DNA of 64,000 nucleotides. Origin: Spirodela intermedia (taxonomy: Eukaryota > Streptophyta > Magnoliopsida > Alismatales > Araceae). Shown here piece after piece: positions 60,101 to 64,000 of the stretch (position 1 is the stretch's first letter; every line of letters starts with the position of its first letter). The notes below the pieces were generated by a model. The model saw only the letters and a list, made by a program, of their open reading frames with translations, did no database searches and was not told the origin of the DNA. The stretch spans positions 2,775,378 to 2,839,377 of the forward strand of contig LR746264.1 of assembly GCA_902729315.2 (NCBI GenBank), written 5' to 3'. The translations under genes were made by a program, and so were the position numbers.

Positions 60101-60162
60101 GCCAGTGCAATGGCCCCCAAAGTGCATGGGAAAGCAACAACGATGTAGTAGATAGGTCCCAT
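54105..60162 (-). CDS. DUF300/OSTalpha-TMEM184 family membrane protein (421 aa)
   Basis: Six minus-strand exons: 60162-60016, 57044-56971, 55570-55421, 55284-54999, 54829-54593 and 54476-54105, all in phase, giving 421 residues. The family has seven predicted membrane helices and includes animal TMEM184 and organic solute transporter alpha; plant LAZ1 proteins, linked to tonoplast, brassinosteroid signalling and cell death, are more distant members. Family blocks seen: HIYRHLLNYTEPSYQRFIVR, YEAWVIYNFLSLCLAWVGGP, RFIRRCKQGCLQFVILKPIL, YMACRDLLRPFNPVPKFLLI, FPYKEYAGANIGG and FYHDTVHQFAPTYHEYVLY, then a Ser-rich cytosolic tail. It looks orthologous to the Arabidopsis At5g26740 type and is of nearly the same length. 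Intron 1 is about 3.0 kb and intron 2 1.4 kb. Substrate is unknown. Confidence 0.92.
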
Positions 60163-61282
60163 ATATCCCCTGATCAAATCCACACTCTCGTCGACAACCA
60201 CTGCAAAGCGACGAATGGATCACTTCAAATAGATCACCAAATAATGGAAAAAATGCACTTGTTTCACGATAACGGAAAGGAACAAATAAGAAGACGAGGA
60301 TTATACCTCCCCTGAAACCTCTAAGCACTAGTAGTCATCTGCCGCCACACTTTGACCAGCAGTTCACGCCGACCATTACCAAGATGTGCCAGCGATCACA
60401 GCCGACGTAGGCCGACGACGGGATCGCACAACGAGGCCCAACAGAAGGGATTAAACCCTACGCCAAATTGACACCCCGTAGTCCCCCCGCCTTAGCTCTG
60501 CGAGAAAAAATTACAGCGAACACGGCACGAAGCAAATCTTGGGATCGAAACTAATAAAACCCGCCTCTCCGGAGGGGATCCAACATTCCGCTGACTACGG
60601 AGACAGAGACGGAGAGAGAGATAGCAGGTCTTCTCGTTTTACAAACCTTCGCGGGGGCGGGAGATTTTGCAAATTCGAGGTGGCGAAGTTCCGGGGGGGG
60701 CCGCAGAGTTCCCCGGCGGCCACGGCGTCTTCTTCTCCCAAAATCCAACCGCGTCTTCACCCCCCCTTCCACAGCGGCGGCACGCGGCCCAGCTGGTAAA
60801 GGTGTAGAGAGAGGAGAGAGAGGAGAGAGAGAGAGAGAGAGGGGTCCAACTCACAGCATTATAACAGGTCCAACTCACTCGCCATCCCCACGAATCATCC
60901 CGCTCATATCCAGATGACGCCAGCCCGGAGGCGTGCGAAGAAGGTGTGTAGACCAAATGGGCCGTTAAACTCCTTGGGAATGTCGTGGCTCGCTCTCTTG
61001 CAACGTAATTGGGTCTCACAGCCCATAAAAGCAACCCGAGCCGGCCCAACTGCGAATGGAGGGGAAGAGTTGGAAGCTCGTGAAATGTTGAGGCGGCGGC
61101 AGCGGCGAGGTGGATATTTGGGAGGCCACACAAAGCTGCAGTAGCTCCTCGCTGGGGCCTTATCAGTATCAGCAACCTCCTCCGCTACTTCTCTCCTCAT
61201 CCCCCCCCCTCTTCCTTCCCAATCCCTCCCCCCCCCCCATTTGGCCCCCCGTTCCTCTGCTAAACCCTTTGCTGCGGCGGCC
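60163..61282. promoter_or_regulatory. Divergent promoter region between DUF300 gene and RH3
   Basis: The minus-strand DUF300 gene and the plus-strand helicase gene start at opposite ends of this 1.1 kb, so both promoters lie here. A splice acceptor (tttgcag) read on the minus strand just upstream of 60201 suggests an upstream leader exon for the DUF300 gene. GA repeats at 60801-60842 and a C/T-rich leader before 61283 are seen. No clear TATA box. Confidence 0.55.
60801..60842 (+). repeat. GA microsatellite in the divergent promoter
   Basis: A purine run made of gagagagg and gaga units, lying near the middle of the divergent promoter region. GA repeats in plant promoters can be bound by BBR/BPC proteins; here that is inference. 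Confidence 0.75.
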
Positions 61283-64000
61283 ATGTCGTCCGTCGTAGGC
61301 GTCTCCTCCCTCTACCAGACGGCCCCCACTGAGAAGCCGCTTGCCAGGGCGGCGGCGCTGGGAGCCCCCGCGCAGACGCTGTCCTCCTGCTGCTTCCTCC
61401 GGGCCAGTGCGAGGGGCCGAGCGCTCGTTGCGGCGGCTATCGCCACACCAAACTCTGTACTCAGCGAGGAGGCCTTCAAGGGTCTCCAGGGGCGCTCCCT
61501 CACCAAGGGCCCCCTGGGGAGCGAGTCGGACGACGACGAGGGCGGGTTTGACGAGGATGACGAGGAGGGCTACCCCCTGGCGGAGGACCAGACCGCAGGG
61601 AGAGACGAGCTCGCCATTTCTAGCCTGGGCTTGCCGCAGCAACTGGTGGACTCTCTCCAGAAGCGTGGAATAACCCACCTCTTCCCCATACAGGTCTTAA
61701 AAGTTTCAGTTTCTTCTCACGACGCCTGATGCCATTGCTTGCGTTTCTTTATCCTAACTGGATGGGCTTCACGAGGTTCAGATCTTTGCTACCCCGTCTC
61801 TTGCACTCATTTAGGGTTTCGCGAGGCGCCGACTTCTCAGAGCCGGGCAGAACCTACCGTGCGACCCACCATCGAATTTTTTCACCATTTTTGTTCTGAG
61901 CTGCAACACCCCATTTATTCGCACTCCTTCCGCACCTTCATATGTTTTCTTCCGGTTTTCTTCCGGGTTTCTATTCATTCAAGGCTCGCCACGAAGACAG
62001 TTCTTTTGAGGGAAGTATTGTGCATGTACCCGATGCTGTGGGATGCATTTCGATTGGGGGTAGTGTAGCTTTCTTGTAGTTGTCTACTGAATCTAGATGA
62101 ATCTGATCTTAATGCCCAATTGAATATATCATCTGGTAGATAGATTTCTTTTTTCGATGAGACCCGATAGTTCCACTGCACAGTGATTGGGGTTGAAATT
62201 TTTTTTTTTTTTTTCTTCACTGTAGAGGGCCGTTCTTGAACCTGCTCTTGAAGGTCGAGATCTCATTGCCCGGGCAAAGACTGGCACGGGGAAGACACTG
62301 GCCTTTGGGATTCCCATCATCAAGAAGCTTACTTTGGACGACGAGGGAGGAAGTATTTCAAGGTAGTCTTCCCCCCCCGCCCCCTTTTGTGGTATAAATA
62401 CGTTCCCTGGTGCAAGTTTGCCTCGTTCTTGACTCTTCGCTGCCTATTTCTCTTGGTAGACGGGCACGACGGCTTCCCCGCTTTCTGGTCCTGGCGCCCA
62501 CCAGGGAGTTAGCCAGGCAAGTTGAGAAGGAAATCAAGGAATCGGCTCCCTACCTGAGCACAGTCTGTGTTTACGGAGGGGTCTCCTATAACCTCCAGCA
62601 GAACGCAATCTCTCGTGGGGTTGATGTGGTGGTGGGGACCCCAGGGCGGATCATCGACCTGATCAATAGCAGCAGCTTGAAGCTGGGTGAAGTGCAATAC
62701 TTGGTCCTTGACGAAGCTGACCAGATGCTCGCCGTAGGATTTGAGGAGGATGTGGAAGTAATTTTAGATCAGCTTCCACAGCAGCGCCAGAGTATGCTCT
62801 TCTCTGCGACGATGCCTGGCTGGGTGAGGAAGTTGGCTAGGAAGTACCTTGACAATCCTTTGACCATTGATCTGGTAGGTCTCAATTTGAGCTGGTATAT
62901 ATACTTGTTCAGTGTCGTTTCGGGTTTTTGTCAATTTATGCAGTGAATAATATTTTTTGGATTCATGTGTATCATGATAATCAGTTGTCTTATATTCCTG
63001 CTGCTGTGGTAGATTAAGAATGCAAGTTGACTACGATTATAATGTCCTTGTTGCGAAATGGCTCATGATAATTGTGACCCATCATATACTTAAGCTTTGG
63101 AATTTGATTGGGTCTCTATTTTTTCATTGTAAGCTTGATGAAAACTGATTTGCGTGATTTTTCCGTCCTCCTAATGGATCTTCGACTGCCGTGAATTAAT
63201 CACAATTGGATACTATTTTATTCTTCTCATTGATGCATGGATTCTTTCTGCTCTAAAATACAGGTGGGAGACGAAGAGGAAAAGCTTGCGGAGGGCATTA
63301 AACTTTATGCAGTTCCGGCCACTTCAACATCAAAGCGCACCATCCTCAGCGACCTGATCACGGTATAAGCAATAAATGAGCTTGCAAGTCCGACTTTTTC
63401 GCAGAATCCCTCCCCTTATTTTGAAATGACGATTTGGCTTCAAGAATAAGTCATATGCACAAATATTTATCTTATCTTGCTGCTAATCTCCTGATTTTGA
63501 TTGATCTTCGTGCTTTGCTTTGATGTACTGATCTGATCAATAAGATCAGGTGCCTTGTTCTCCATGTTTCCACCTTTCCTGCTATAATTTGGGTCTCAGA
63601 ATCATCCTGCTTCTGAATATTGATGAGAAAAATGTTTTACTTATTGATCTTTCCAGGTTTATGCAAAAGGGGGAAAGACCATCGTTTTCACTCAGACCAA
63701 GCGGGATGCAGACGAGGTCTCCATGGCGTTGACAAACAGCATATCATCCGAAGCATTGCACGGGGACATCTCTCAGTATCAGCGGGAAAGGACCTTGAAT
63801 AGCTTCCGCCAAGGGAAGTTCACCGTGCTAGTCGCAACCGACGTTGCTGCCCGTGGCCTAGACATCCCCAACGTCGACTTGGTGAGCAGATAATCTTCCC
63901 CATGGAGACATGTTTCGTGGGTCATGATCAGAATGATATTCATTCAGCAGCTGAGGTTTGACTCCCTTTCTCTGCTGTAGATCATTCACTATGAGCTGCC
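61283..64000 (+). CDS. RH3: Chloroplast DEAD-box RNA helicase RH3 (5' part; continues past window)
   Basis: Exons 61283-61693, 62226-62362, 62460-62874, 63264-63362, 63657-63881 and from 63981 onward; about 435 residues are present. RH3 is an ATP-dependent RNA helicase of the chloroplast stroma needed for group II intron splicing and 50S ribosome assembly. The N-terminus ([20 protein letters not shown], basic and Ser/Ala-rich) is a likely transit peptide, followed by an acidic stretch. The Q-motif region is [20 protein letters not shown]. Helicase motifs follow in order: AKTGTGKT (154-161), PTREL, GGVS, TPGR, DEAD (267-270), SAT (298-300), then in domain 2 [19 protein letters not shown] and [12 protein letters not shown]. 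The start is the first ATG with a good context (gccatgtc). The rest, including the C-terminal GUCT domain expected in RH3, lies outside. Confidence 0.93.

Overview
The window is nuclear DNA from a flowering plant. Genes are split by GT-AG introns, and the protein families are plant ones: chloroplast RH3 helicase, PPR proteins, the plant DUF300/OSTalpha form, and a vacuolar-type cathepsin B. GC-rich, often intronless exons set in AT-rich intergenic DNA suggest a monocot, but this is inference and I cannot name a species. Gene models were built by eye from reading frame, splice dinucleotides and remembered family sequence. Every multi-exon model listed keeps phase from start to stop, except the last gene, which runs off the window.

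Layout. 1-10.1 kb: a 380-aa Cys-motif membrane protein (+), a small PNRC-motif protein (-), and a 249-aa plant protein of unknown function (+, six exons). The last two are transcribed divergently. 11.6-12.3 kb: an intronless secreted glycine-rich protein with a clear TATA box. 12.3-24.6 kb: AT-rich gene desert holding a decayed Ty3/gypsy element (primer-binding site, protease and reverse transcriptase remnants), a three-copy dispersed repeat, degenerate telomere-like CCCTAAA DNA and a 5S rRNA-derived poly(A) retrosequence. 24.7-26.5 kb: ORC5. 28.2-28.7 kb: a 39-bp minisatellite. 30.9-32.3 kb: a PPR-E gene with a shortened E region. 32.8-34.9 kb (-): phosphopantetheine adenylyltransferase. 39.1-42.5 kb: cathepsin B-like protease containing an apparent 5-nt microexon. 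43.8-52.4 kb: paladin, three tandem phosphatase-like domains in 19 exons. 52.7-53.9 kb: a second intronless PPR gene. 54.1-60.2 kb (-): a DUF300/TMEM184-like membrane protein. 61.3-64.0 kb: chloroplast DEAD-box helicase RH3, truncated by the window edge.

The genes are independent housekeeping loci, not a cluster or pathway. I found no foreign or bacterial-type system. The least ordinary items are the 5-nt microexon, the intron-position record of domain triplication in paladin, the 5S-derived retrosequence, and the two plant families of unknown function.
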